Shown here piece after piece: positions 50,594-58,578 of a DNA stretch of 64,000 nt (the first letter of the stretch is position 1; every line of letters starts with the position of its first letter). Where the stretch lies: positions 1 through 64,000 of the forward strand of contig CAWICW010000013.1 in NCBI GenBank assembly GCA_963834685.1, in the 5' to 3' direction. Made by a program: the position numbers and the translations under genes. The notes beneath the pieces were generated by a model. The model was not told the origin of the DNA, searched no databases, and saw only the letters and a list, made by a program, of their open reading frames with translations. Source of the stretch: Palsa-504 sp963834685 (GTDB taxonomy: Bacteria > Actinomycetota > Actinomycetes > Streptosporangiales > Streptosporangiaceae).

Positions 50594-52695
50594 CGTCCTC
50601 CCCGGCCGACCGCCTGCACCTGGGCTGGCAGTACGCGACGCCGCATCCGGCACCGGGACCGCCGCCGCGCCGGCCCACCCCGCCGGAGCACGAACGGCTC
50701 AACCCCGACTGGGCCGCGGCCCAGCGGCGCGAGGAGAACCTGCTCAACCGGCCGCTGAAGGCCGTCCTCGGCGCCGCCGTGATCCTCGGCGTGGCGGCCG
50801 TGATCCTCGGGACGGTCGGCTGGCTGCCGATCCTGGTGGCCGGGCTCGGCGTGATCATCTGCGTGCTCATCGCGGCCCTGTGCGGCTACGCGGTCTGGCA
50901 GGGGGAGCGGGCGCTGCGGTCGCGGATGGCCGACGAGCGGAGCCGGGTCGACAAGCTGCGCGCGGCCCAGGAGAGCCGGCTCTTCGCCTGGCAGGCCGAG
51001 CACGCCAGGCGGATCCGCGACTGGCAGGTGATGCGCATCGCCTATGAGCACCAGAAACGCTGGTACGGCGTCACCGTGCCCGGCGGCATCCACCGGGTCG
51101 ACGTGGCCGGTGGCACGCTGTCTGGCTGGTCCGCCGTGCTCACCACCGCCGCCGCGCCCCGCCTGGCGGCGGGCGCCGAGGTCACGGTGCTCGACCTGAC
51201 CGAGGGCGCGGTGGCCCTGGACCTGATCGCCTTCGCCCGGACCTCCGGCCTCGAGCCGCTGGTCTGGGTGCTGCCCGAGGACCTGCCCCGGCTCGACCTC
51301 GGCACCGGCCTGGACGCCCGGGGCCTGGCCGACGTGCTCTCCACGGTGGCCAGCGCGACCGAGGAACAGGGCTCCACGCGCGACCTGTCGTTCGACAACG
51401 CCATCCTCGAGCGGATCATCGACGCGCTCGGCGGCACGGCGACGGTGGCCGGCGTGGCCGCCGCGTTGCGGACCCTGGCCGAGGTCGGCGACCCGGTCGA
51501 GGATGTGGCCGCCGGGCTGATCAGCGCCGCGCAGGTGGAGCGGCTGGCCGCGATGTTCGGCCGCGGCGCAGTCGACCGCGTGGTCGTCGAGCGGGCCTGG
51601 GTCCTGGAGTCCCAGCTGCGCAAGCTGGCCGCCGTGGGCACCGCGCCCGTCCCGCCGCCGTCCAGCGCGCTCCGCGTGATCGCCGTGGGCCAGCACGCGG
51701 GCTCGGCCGAGGGCAAGATCCTCGCGACCTACCTGGCCGTCACGCTGACGCACGCCCTGCGCGGGGCCCGGCCGGGACGGCCGTGGCAGCGCACGCTGTT
51801 CGTGCTGGGCGCGGACCGGCTGCGCGGCGACATCCTCGACCGGCTGAGCGACGCGTGCGAGAGCGCCGGCACCGGGCTTGTCCTCGGCTATCGGTCCGTC
51901 CCGCCGCACGTCAAGCAGCGGCTCGGCCGCGGGAACGCCGCGGTGGCGTTCATGCGGCTCGGCAACGCCGAGGACGCCAAGGCGGCCAGCGAGCAGCTCG
52001 GCACCGAGCACCGCTTCGTCCTGTCCCAGCTCACCGAGACGATCGGGCTCTCGGTCACCGACACCACGGCGAGCAGCTACACCAGCACCGCGGGCACGAC
52101 CGACTCGCTGGCGGCGTCCTGGTCCGCCAGCGAGGGCACGACGCGCGGCACGGGGTGGAGCCGGACCGATCAGGGCGTCCTGCCGCTGCCCGCGGGCGTC
52201 TCGCGCACCAGCCAGGCCAGCGATTCGCGCAGCACCGGAGAAAGCGAATCGGTCAGCACCGGGATCAGCACCAGCACGGCCTGGGGGCGGACCACCTCCA
52301 GGGCCACCGGCGACAGCGAGTCGCTGGCCGCCGCGCTGCAGCGGTCCCGGGAGTTCCTCATCGAGCAGCACGAACTCCAGCAGTTGCCGCCCAGCGCGAT
52401 GATCGTCACCTACGCCGGCCCCGGCGGGCGGCAGGTGGTCCTGACCGACGCCAACCCGGGGATCGGCGGCCTCAGCGCCGCCACCCTGCTGACGCTGGAG
52501 GAGTTCCGGAGCCCGCCCGCCGCCGCGGCGGTCCCGGAACCCCGGCCCGTCCCGGAACCCCGGCCGGTCCCGGAACCCGGAGGACGCGGCGCGGGACCCG
52601 CGGCCCCGGCCCGCTGGCGCTCGGGGGACGACCGTCCGCCGCCCAACCTCGGGCCGCCGCCGGCCCGCCTCGACTGGCGCCGGCGCCGCTCCTGA
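50590..52695 (+). CDS. membrane-anchored TraG/VirD4-C-terminal-like protein
   Basis: 701 residues. A Pro-rich N-terminus leads to two transmembrane helices (about 57-103), a short coiled coil (about 105-150) and a long cytosolic part. Near 401-435 TLFVLGADRLRGDILDRLSD and ACESAGTGLVLGYRSV resemble the Walker B/motif region of coupling ATPases, and AVAFMRLGNAEDAKAASEQL then GTEHRFVLSQLTE resembles their C-terminal end. No Walker A is visible. Residues about 486-600 are Ser/Thr/Gly-rich. The tail has VPEPRP repeats. It is coupled to the preceding gene and probably forms a complex with its product. Confidence 0.6.
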   Translation: MTSSPADRLHLGWQYATPHPAPGPPPRRPTPPEHERLNPDWAAAQRREENLLNRPLKAVLGAAVILGVAAVILGTVGWLPILVAGLGVIICVLIAALCGYAVWQGERALRSRMADERSRVDKLRAAQESRLFAWQAEHARRIRDWQVMRIAYEHQKRWYGVTVPGGIHRVDVAGGTLSGWSAVLTTAAAPRLAAGAEVTVLDLTEGAVALDLIAFARTSGLEPLVWVLPEDLPRLDLGTGLDARGLADVLSTVASATEEQGSTRDLSFDNAILERIIDALGGTATVAGVAAALRTLAEVGDPVEDVAAGLISAAQVERLAAMFGRGAVDRVVVERAWVLESQLRKLAAVGTAPVPPPSSALRVIAVGQHAGSAEGKILATYLAVTLTHALRGARPGRPWQRTLFVLGADRLRGDILDRLSDACESAGTGLVLGYRSVPPHVKQRLGRGNAAVAFMRLGNAEDAKAASEQLGTEHRFVLSQLTETIGLSVTDTTASSYTSTAGTTDSLAASWSASEGTTRGTGWSRTDQGVLPLPAGVSRTSQASDSRSTGESESVSTGISTSTAWGRTTSRATGDSESLAAALQRSREFLIEQHELQQLPPSAMIVTYAGPGGRQVVLTDANPGIGGLSAATLLTLEEFRSPPAAAAVPEPRPVPEPRPVPEPGGRGAGPAAPARWRSGDDRPPPNLGPPPARLDWRRRRS
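52531..52580 (+). repeat. 18-bp tandem repeat encoding VPEPRP units
   Basis: GTCCCGGAACCCCGGCCC is repeated about 2.7 times in frame, giving VPEPRP-VPEPRP-VPEPGG in the disordered C-terminal tail of the upstream membrane protein. Confidence 0.85.
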
Positions 52696-52777
52696 GGCCG
52701 CGATTGCCGATGCCGCTGGCGCACCGGGTCCGGACACGGCGCTTCGCCCGACCGCGACCGGATAACATCTACGCCGT

Positions 52778-54040
52778 ATGAGCACAAGCAGCCCGCCGTC
52801 CCGGCGACCCGGTCTTCCCCTCCGCGCACGCCTGGCCACCACGGTCGGCGGTGCGGCCGGACGCGCCTCCCGGCTGGCCGGCCGCGGCGACGGCTCGGTC
52901 ATCGGCGGGGTCATCGGGCTGCGGCTGCAACCGGATCTGCTCTCGCTGCTGGCCCGCGGACGGCAGGTCGTGCTGGTCACCGGGACCAACGGGAAGACCA
53001 CCACCACCCGGCTGATCACCGCCGCGATGGGCACGCTCGGCCAGCAGATCGCTTCCAACGCGTTCGGCGCCAACATGGAGGCGGGCATGGTGGCCGCGCT
53101 GGCCCGGGCGCCGGAGGCCACCATGGCCGTGCTGGAGGTCGACGAGAAGTACATGCCGGCCATGCTCGAGGCCACGGGCGCCCGCGTGGTGACCCTGCTG
53201 AACCTGAGCCGGGACCAGATGGACCGGGCGGCCGAGATCTGGCTGCTCGCCCGGCGCTGGCGGGCGGCGCTGGCCGCCGCCGACTGCCGGGTCATCGCGA
53301 ACGCGGACGACCCGCTCGTCGCGTGGGCCGCCGGGCAGGCCCGCAAGGTGACCTGGGTGGCCGCGGGCCAGCGCTGGCACGACGACTCCTGGTGCTGCCC
53401 GAACTGCGGGTCGCACCTGCGGCGGGACGGCGAGGACTGGCACTGCGGGGAATGCCCGAACCGGCGCCCTCCGGTCAGCTGGGTGCTGGCGGGCGACGAG
53501 GTGATCGACCCGACCGGCCGGTCCCGTCCGCTGGACCTGATCCTGCCCGGGCGGGCCAACCGGTCGAACGCCGTAGTCGCGCTGGCCGTGGCGGACGTCT
53601 TCGGCGTCGGCGTCACGCAGGCCCTGAACGCCATCGAGCAGGTCCGGTCCGTCGCGGGCCGGTATACCCATGTCGAACGACACGGCTGTGACCTGCGGCT
53701 GCTGCTGGCCAAGAACCCGGCCGGCTGGCTGGAGGCCCTCGACGTCCTGGCCCCGGCCCCGGTACCGGTCATGCTGGCCGTGAACGCCCAGGTGCCGGAC
53801 GGCCGGGACACCTCATGGCTGTGGGACGTCGACTACCGGCGCCTGCGCGGCCGGCCGGTGTTCGTGACCGGCGAGCGCCGGACCGACCTGGCCGTCCGGC
53901 TGGAAGCGGACGAGGTAGCCTTCCGGGTGGTCGGGAGCGTCGACGAGGCCATCGAGCAAGGCGGCCGCCCGGCCATGGAAGTGATCGCCAACTACACGGC
54001 GTTCCAGCAGATCCGCGCCACGCTCGGACGCACCGCTTGA
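52778..54040 (+). CDS. murT: lipid II isoglutaminyl synthase subunit MurT
   Basis: 420 residues. The Mur-ligase ATP site is LVTGTNGKTTTTRL (about 68-81). A Cys4 zinc ribbon inserts at about 205-225 (CPNCG ... CGEC), a hallmark of MurT, and the C-terminal DUF1727 domain follows (GGRPAMEVIANYTAFQQIR). With GatD it amidates the second residue of the lipid II stem peptide to D-isoglutamine in the cytosol. A TAACAT -10 box (52763-52768) lies 9 nt before the ATG, so the mRNA may be almost leaderless. gatD starts 20 bp later. Confidence 0.95.
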   Translation: MSTSSPPSRRPGLPLRARLATTVGGAAGRASRLAGRGDGSVIGGVIGLRLQPDLLSLLARGRQVVLVTGTNGKTTTTRLITAAMGTLGQQIASNAFGANMEAGMVAALARAPEATMAVLEVDEKYMPAMLEATGARVVTLLNLSRDQMDRAAEIWLLARRWRAALAAADCRVIANADDPLVAWAAGQARKVTWVAAGQRWHDDSWCCPNCGSHLRRDGEDWHCGECPNRRPPVSWVLAGDEVIDPTGRSRPLDLILPGRANRSNAVVALAVADVFGVGVTQALNAIEQVRSVAGRYTHVERHGCDLRLLLAKNPAGWLEALDVLAPAPVPVMLAVNAQVPDGRDTSWLWDVDYRRLRGRPVFVTGERRTDLAVRLEADEVAFRVVGSVDEAIEQGGRPAMEVIANYTAFQQIRATLGRTA

Positions 54041-54060
54041 CCACCCGGGACGGGAGGACG

Positions 54061-54804
54061 ATGGACACCGGTTACGGACCGCGGGGACCGTCAGCCGTCC
54101 GGCTGGTATGGATCTACCCGGACCTGCTCAGCACCTACGGCGACCGCGGGAACCTGCTGGTGCTCGCCCGCCGGGCCGGGCTGCGCGGCATCCCGGTCGA
54201 GATCGCCGAGATCAACTCCGACCAGCGGGTCCCCGCCGACGGCGATATCTACCTGCTGGGCGGCGGCGAGGACCTGCCGCAGATCCTGGCCGCACGCCGG
54301 CTCCGGGCCAGCGGCGGGATGTCCGCGGCCGTCAACCGGGGGGCGGTCGTCCTGGCCGTCTGCGCCGGGTACCAGATCGTCGGCACCGAGTTCGGCGGGG
54401 CGGAAGGCGAGCCGGTCCCGGGACTCGGGCTGCTCGACATCCGCAGCGGCCGCGGTGAGCGGCGCGGGGTGGGCGAGATCACCGCCGACGTCGATCCGGC
54501 GCTGGGCGTGCAGCGGCTCACCGGCTTCGAGAACCATCAGGGCACCACCTGGCGCGGCCCGGAGGTCAAGCCGCTCGCCACCGTGCTGACCGGCGTCGGC
54601 AACGGGGACGGGACCGAGGGGGCCTACTCCGGCCGGGTGGTCGGCACCTATCTGCACGGCCCCGCCCTAGTCCGCAACCCCAGCCTGGCCGACCTGCTGC
54701 TCAGCTGGGTCGTCGGCCCACTGCCGCCGGTCGATCCCCGCCAGGAGGAACTGGTACTGGGGCTGCGCCGCGAGCGCCTGGCCGCCCACGCGGACACTGC
54801 CTAG
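54061..54804 (+). CDS. gatD: lipid II isoglutaminyl synthase subunit GatD
   Basis: 247 residues of the class I glutamine amidotransferase (CobB/CobQ-like) fold. The nucleophile is Cys in VLAVCAGYQIVG (about 103) and the catalytic His is in VVGTYLHGPALVRNP (about 200). It releases ammonia from glutamine for MurT. GGGAGG lies 5 nt before the ATG. It forms the murT-gatD operon. Confidence 0.95.
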   Translation: MDTGYGPRGPSAVRLVWIYPDLLSTYGDRGNLLVLARRAGLRGIPVEIAEINSDQRVPADGDIYLLGGGEDLPQILAARRLRASGGMSAAVNRGAVVLAVCAGYQIVGTEFGGAEGEPVPGLGLLDIRSGRGERRGVGEITADVDPALGVQRLTGFENHQGTTWRGPEVKPLATVLTGVGNGDGTEGAYSGRVVGTYLHGPALVRNPSLADLLLSWVVGPLPPVDPRQEELVLGLRRERLAAHADTA

Positions 54805-55053
54805 TCAGCTTGGCGCGCGGCGCAGATCCAGCAGCCCCGGCAGGCACAGGTCGCCCGCGGCGTTAAGCCCCTATCCCCAGGCGTGGCCGTGTGAGTCGAT
54901 CGCCAGGGCGCCGTCGAACGACATCGGGTTGGCCAGGGCGATGATCTTGACGCCTGCCGGGAAGTCGACCCTGACCGCCCGTGTGCTGTACGGCGCGGTC
55001 TGGCCGTCGCCCAGCGCCAGCAGGACGGCCGGCACCGCGTGCCGGGGCCTCAT
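54805..55053 (-). pseudogene. RCC1-repeat gene remnant with in-frame amber stop
   Basis: The minus-strand frame gives LALGDGQTAPYSTRAVRVDF, then PAGVKIIALANPMSFDGALA and IDSHGHAWG, followed by TAG (54873-54871) and then in-frame GLNAAGDLCLPGLL. RCC1/BNR repeats read HAWGWGLN at this point, so the stop replaces the usual Trp codon (TGG to TAG). Only about one blade of the propeller remains. It is a 5'-truncated and nonsense-mutated remnant. Confidence 0.65.
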
Positions 55054-55189
55054 CGCGCGTCATCGCCTTCCTGGTCAGTCACCTGCTCGTCCTATCTGAA
55101 TGTGACTATGCATACAAATAGGAAGCCAGATGCATGAGTGGACCGGCCGGGTGAGCCGGCCTCGCGAGAGGCCATGCCACACTGGCGGC

Positions 55190-55804
55190 ATGAGCTTGTA
55201 CCGGGATCAGATCCTTCCCCGCGGGATCGACCTGGTCATGCGCGGACGTGAGTTCGCGGGCCCGCGCGCCCGTGCCGCGGCCGGGCTGGAAGGCGAGGTG
55301 CTTGAGATCGGGTTCGGGTCCGGCCTGAACATCCCGTACTACCCGGCCGGGCTCAAGCGGGTCCGGGCCGTCGATCCGGCTGCAGCGGGCCGCACGTTGG
55401 CCGCGCGTAGAGCCGCCGCCTGCGCCGTGCCGATCGAGTACGCCGGCTCCGACGCCCAGGCGCTGACGGCCGGCGACGCGAGCGTCGACAGCGTGCTGAG
55501 CACCTGGACGCTGTGCACGATCCCGTACGCGACCCGGGCGCTGGCCGAGATCCGCCGGGTGCTGCGGCCTGGCGGCGCGTTCTGCTTCGTCGAGCACGGC
55601 CTGGCACCCGACGCGAGGGTCGCCCGCCTGCAGCAGCGGCTCACCCCGTTCCAGCGCCGCGCGTTCGGCGGCTGCCACCTCGACCGCCGGATCGATCAAC
55701 TGGTGGCCGCGGCCGGGCTCGAGCTGACCCGGATAGACACCTACTACATGAAAGGCCCGCGAGCTCTGGGATACACCTTCGAAGGCGTCGCGGTCAGGCC
55801 CTAG
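55190..55804 (+). CDS. class I SAM-dependent methyltransferase
   Basis: 204 residues. Motif I is VLEIGFGSGLNIPYYP (about 37-52), the acidic residue after strand 2 is in VRAVDPAAAGR, and the region DSVLSTWTLCTIPYATRALA with EIRRVLRPGGAFCFVEHGLA is typical of Methyltransf_11 proteins related to human METTL7. ATG 55190 is chosen; an upstream in-frame ATG (55130) would add non-conserved residues. The substrate is unknown (METTL7-like enzymes can methylate thiols, which would suit the sulfur genes next door, but this is only inference). Confidence 0.85.
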   Translation: MSLYRDQILPRGIDLVMRGREFAGPRARAAAGLEGEVLEIGFGSGLNIPYYPAGLKRVRAVDPAAAGRTLAARRAAACAVPIEYAGSDAQALTAGDASVDSVLSTWTLCTIPYATRALAEIRRVLRPGGAFCFVEHGLAPDARVARLQQRLTPFQRRAFGGCHLDRRIDQLVAAAGLELTRIDTYYMKGPRALGYTFEGVAVRP

Positions 55805-55826
55805 CGGGCTAGCCATGGTCCGCCGG

Positions 55827-56294
55827 TCAGGTGAAGATGATCTGGCCTCCGGCCGCGAGGTCATAGAACTCTCCGACCGTGATGATGTCCTTGACCTGGT
55901 CGATCAGGTCGCTCTTGGTGAGCCCGAACAGGTCGGCGGATGCCTTGCAGCCGTACAGCCCGGCGCCGGTATCGGCGATCATCTCGATGAACTCCGGGAT
56001 GGGCGGGATGTCGAGCTGGTCCATCTTATGTGCCATGTAGTGCGTCATAACGGACGACATGCCAGGCAGGCCGCCGGCCCAGCTGGCCAGGTGCAGGCCG
56101 GGGTTGCCGACAGTGGCGAGCTTGATGTGCTCGTGGCGGACCTTGTGGATGGCGTCGAGGCCGAAGAAGGTGAAGAACAGGTTCGCCTCGATCCCCTCGG
56201 CCCGCGCGCCGTTGGCCATGATCAGGCCCGGGTAGATACCCTCCAGGGAGCCCTTAGAGATGATGACGGAGACCTTCTCGATCTTGGCGGCCAT
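55827..56294 (-). CDS. DsrE/DsrF-like sulfur-carrier protein
   Basis: 155 residues of the DsrE/DrsE superfamily: KIEKVSVIISKGSLEGIYPG, FFTFFGLDAIHKV, and a conserved Cys in GAGLYGCKASADLFGLTKSD (about residue 115), which carries sulfane sulfur as a persulfide in relatives. A Met/His-rich segment (MSSVMTHYMAHKMDQLD) may bind metal. GGAGG lies 8 nt before the ATG at 56294. It is the third gene after SQR and the TusE-like gene; the 29-bp gap implies one operon. Confidence 0.9.
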   Translation of the reverse strand: MAAKIEKVSVIISKGSLEGIYPGLIMANGARAEGIEANLFFTFFGLDAIHKVRHEHIKLATVGNPGLHLASWAGGLPGMSSVMTHYMAHKMDQLDIPPIPEFIEMIADTGAGLYGCKASADLFGLTKSDLIDQVKDIITVGEFYDLAAGGQIIFT

Positions 56295-56323
56295 CTGACC
56301 GTCCTCCTTTCCTGGATCGGGGC

Positions 56324-56641
56324 TCAGATGCAGCCGCGGGGCTTGGGGATGCCGGCAATCTTCGCGGCGACCTTGGCCGGGCCCTTCGGGAACAGCTGGT
56401 AGAGCTCCTTGACGGTGACGCCTGAGGTCTTGCCGAGCACCCGGACCGTCGGCCCGCTACCCTTGGCCTGGTACTCGTGCCGCATGAACTTGATGACCTG
56501 CCAGTGCCGGTCGGTCAGCTCGGCTATGCCTTCGGCGCTAGCGATCTGAGGCGCCATGTCCTCGGTCCACTGCGACGGATCGGTGAAGAATCCCTCGTCG
56601 TTGACGATTACTTCGCTGCCTGCGTAGGTCATGGTGGGCAT
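56324..56641 (-). CDS. TusE/DsrC-like sulfur-carrier protein
   Basis: 105 residues of the TusE/DsrC family: VNDEGFFTDPSQWTEDMAPQ, ELTDRHWQVIKFMRHEYQAK and a flexible C-terminal arm ending GIPKPRGCI with the penultimate Cys (104) that accepts sulfur. The second Cys of true DsrC, about ten residues earlier, is absent (VAAKIAG), so it is TusE-type rather than a dissimilatory DsrC. The start overlaps the SQR stop by one base, so it is translationally coupled. Confidence 0.9.
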   Translation of the reverse strand: MPTMTYAGSEVIVNDEGFFTDPSQWTEDMAPQIASAEGIAELTDRHWQVIKFMRHEYQAKGSGPTVRVLGKTSGVTVKELYQLFPKGPAKVAAKIAGIPKPRGCI

Positions 56642-57924
56642 CAGCGCGCCTTTCTGGGTCGGGCCGGTGAATCGCCGGGGCCGGGGGCGATCGGTAGAGG
56701 TTTCCCGGCGGCCGGCATCTGGCTGCGCACGGCGGGGATGTCGCGGCCCGGCAGCAGCACGTGCCAGTACAGCCAGCTGAACGCCAGCTTGCCGAGATGG
56801 TTCAGCCGGGACTGGCGCAGCAGCGGCAGGCCTAGGCGGCCGGGGAAGCGGCCGGTCACCGGCTCGGTATCGTAGTTGAAGTCGATGAGCAGGGCCTTGC
56901 CGAACCCGCTCTCGATGAAGCAGTTGGTGTGGCCGTCGAACGCCGCGTCCAGCGGCTCGCCGACCAGGTACCTGGTGATGTTCCGGGCCAGGATGTCGCC
57001 CTCGAAGTGGGCCACCGACCCGGCCTTGGAGGCCGGGATGTCGGACGCGTCGCCGATCACGAACACGTTCGGCGCGGCCTTGGACTGCAGGGTCCGCTGA
57101 TCGGCAGGCACGAAGCCGAGTTCGTCCCCCAGGCCGGGCGAGCGCTCGACGTAGGCTTGGCCGCCGTGCAGCGGGATGATCACGGCCAGGTCGAACGGGA
57201 CCTCGCGGCCATCGTAGGAGACCAGGCGCCCGCCCTGGCCGTGGACCTCGCCGGTGTTGAACTCGGTGACCAGGCCGACGCCCTTGTCCTCCAGCAGGCC
57301 GCTGAGCTCGCGGTTGCACGTGGGCTTGGTGAATGCCCCGTCGAGCGGGGTGACGAACGTCAGCTGGACCTTCTCCCGCACCCCGCGCTTGCGGAAGTAC
57401 CAGTCGGCCAGGAAGCAGAACTCCAGCGGCGCGACCGGGCACTTGATCGGCATGTCCATCACGGCGACGACAATGCGCCCGCCGCCGAAGCGCGACAATG
57501 CCTGCTGCAAGCCGACGGCGCCGTCCAGCGTGTAGAAGGTGAAGGTCTTCTCCATCCAGCCCGGACCGGTGAGCCCCTCGGTCTCGTCCGGGATAAGCCG
57601 GGCGCCGGTGGCGATGACCAGGACGTCGTAGCCGAGGACCGTGCCGTCGGCCAGGGTCACTTCGTCGCGTTCGGTGTCGACGCGGTCGACCGTGGCGGAA
57701 CGGAAGGTTATGCCTCGCCGGAGCTGGCGGTGCCGCGGCCGCACCAGGCGGGCCGGCGTGGCCAGCCCGAACGGCACGAACAGCAAGCCTGGCTGGTAGA
57801 CGTGATCGTCGTCGGAATCGATCACCACGATGTCGGCGGCGTCGCAGTCCAGCAGGCGCCGTAGCCGGTTGGCCATCAGCGTCCCGCCGGTACCGCCGCC
57901 CAGCACGATGATCCGCTTGCGCAT
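56641..57924 (-). CDS. sqr: sulfide:quinone oxidoreductase-like flavoprotein
   Basis: 427 residues. FAD motif RIIVLGGGTGGTLMANRLRR, second dinucleotide-related segment VLVIATGARLIPDE, and FAD-ribityl GDASDIPASKAG. Redox Cys candidates are Cys162 (IKCPVAPLEF), Cys203 (KPTCNREL) and Cys335 (GHTNCFIESGFGK), consistent with sulfide:quinone oxidoreductases. A C-terminal amphipathic region (LAFSWLYWHVLLPG) would attach it to the membrane. It oxidises H2S to sulfane sulfur with electrons to quinone. First gene of the sqr-tusE-dsrE operon; a CstR-type operator lies 110 bp upstream. Confidence 0.9.
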   Translation of the reverse strand: MRKRIIVLGGGTGGTLMANRLRRLLDCDAADIVVIDSDDDHVYQPGLLFVPFGLATPARLVRPRHRQLRRGITFRSATVDRVDTERDEVTLADGTVLGYDVLVIATGARLIPDETEGLTGPGWMEKTFTFYTLDGAVGLQQALSRFGGGRIVVAVMDMPIKCPVAPLEFCFLADWYFRKRGVREKVQLTFVTPLDGAFTKPTCNRELSGLLEDKGVGLVTEFNTGEVHGQGGRLVSYDGREVPFDLAVIIPLHGGQAYVERSPGLGDELGFVPADQRTLQSKAAPNVFVIGDASDIPASKAGSVAHFEGDILARNITRYLVGEPLDAAFDGHTNCFIESGFGKALLIDFNYDTEPVTGRFPGRLGLPLLRQSRLNHLGKLAFSWLYWHVLLPGRDIPAVRSQMPAAGKPLPIAPGPGDSPARPRKAR

Positions 57925-58034
57925 AGTCCGACACTGCCCCGGCGCGCGTCAGCGCCCCAGAGACGTTGGTCCCGCCCGACCGGGCCGACTGGCCCCACCT
58001 GCACGGCGCGGAATAATGCCCGGCGCTGCCCGTT

Positions 58035-58050
58035 ATACCGGTGGGGGTAT
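58035..58050. promoter_or_regulatory. CstR/CsoR-type operator 1
   Basis: ATACCG-GTGG-GGGTAT, one mismatch from ATACCC-N4-GGGTAT. It lies between the divergent sqr operon and the DUF302-like small gene and could control both. A TATAAC -10-like box on the minus strand overlaps it. Confidence 0.65.
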
Positions 58051-58083
58051 GTCAGACCGAACCCCGAAGTGAGGAGCGCCCCG

Positions 58084-58236
58084 ATGAGCTACGGCACCAG
58101 CGTTACCCTGGACATCTCCTTTGCCGACGCGGTCAGCCGCGTCCGCGTCGCCCTGCAGGAGCAGGGGTTCGGCGTGCTGACCGACATCGACGTGGCTCGA
58201 CGGCTCGCCGGGGCCCTGGCCGAGCTCACTTCGTGA
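58084..58236 (+). CDS. truncated DUF302-like small protein (50 aa)
   Basis: ATG 58084 with GAGGAG 8 nt upstream opens SYGTSVTLDISFADAVSRVR, then VALQEQGFGVLTDIDVARRL. The first 35 or so residues match the N-terminal half of DUF302 domains; the second half is replaced by AGALAELTS and a stop. DUF302 proteins are about 130 residues and often found with sulfur-oxidation genes. It lies 33 bp after operator 1. It may be a remnant, or a shortened functional peptide since signals for expression are intact. Confidence 0.55.
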   Translation: MSYGTSVTLDISFADAVSRVRVALQEQGFGVLTDIDVARRLAGALAELTS

Positions 58237-58258
58237 CATCGGCTCGCGGAGGCACGCC

Positions 58259-58519
58259 ATGGACGACAGGACTTCCGGAGCCGGACGCGACGGCTCTCAT
58301 GTCAGCTTCCGGACCAACTGCGGCCGGGAGATCGGCGTAGGCCATCTCATCCTGGGTGGAGGCCACCATCCGGCGCAGCGCGTCAGCCTGAGCATCAGCG
58401 CCTCGGCTAGCGCCGGGGACGGCACCTGGGCCGGGCTCACGGCCGATGAGGCACGGCGCCTCGCGGCCGCCCTGCTCATGTACGCGGCCGCGTGTGATGG
58501 CCTCCCGCCGCAAGCCTGA
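58259..58519 (+). CDS. hypothetical protein (86 aa)
   Basis: ATG 58259 with GGAGG 7 nt upstream. The protein reads as a beta-rich N-terminus (RVSLSISASASAGDGTWAGL) followed by a helix TADEARRLAAALLMYAAACD. I do not recognise the family. It lies 22 bp after the DUF302-like gene and is probably on the same operator 1-controlled transcript. Confidence 0.5.
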   Translation: MDDRTSGAGRDGSHVSFRTNCGREIGVGHLILGGGHHPAQRVSLSISASASAGDGTWAGLTADEARRLAAALLMYAAACDGLPPQA

Positions 58520-58578
58520 GGCAGGCCTCGTCGGGAAGCCTGGAGCGGATAAGGTCGGGCCCTTCGAGGCTCCTGGTC

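Noticed and set aside
49945..53811. A 1288-codon open frame on the minus strand
   Set aside because: It runs antisense to the TraG-like genes and murT, is low-complexity (Arg/Ser/Pro/Gly-rich) and has no domain; it is a shadow of GC-rich codon usage.
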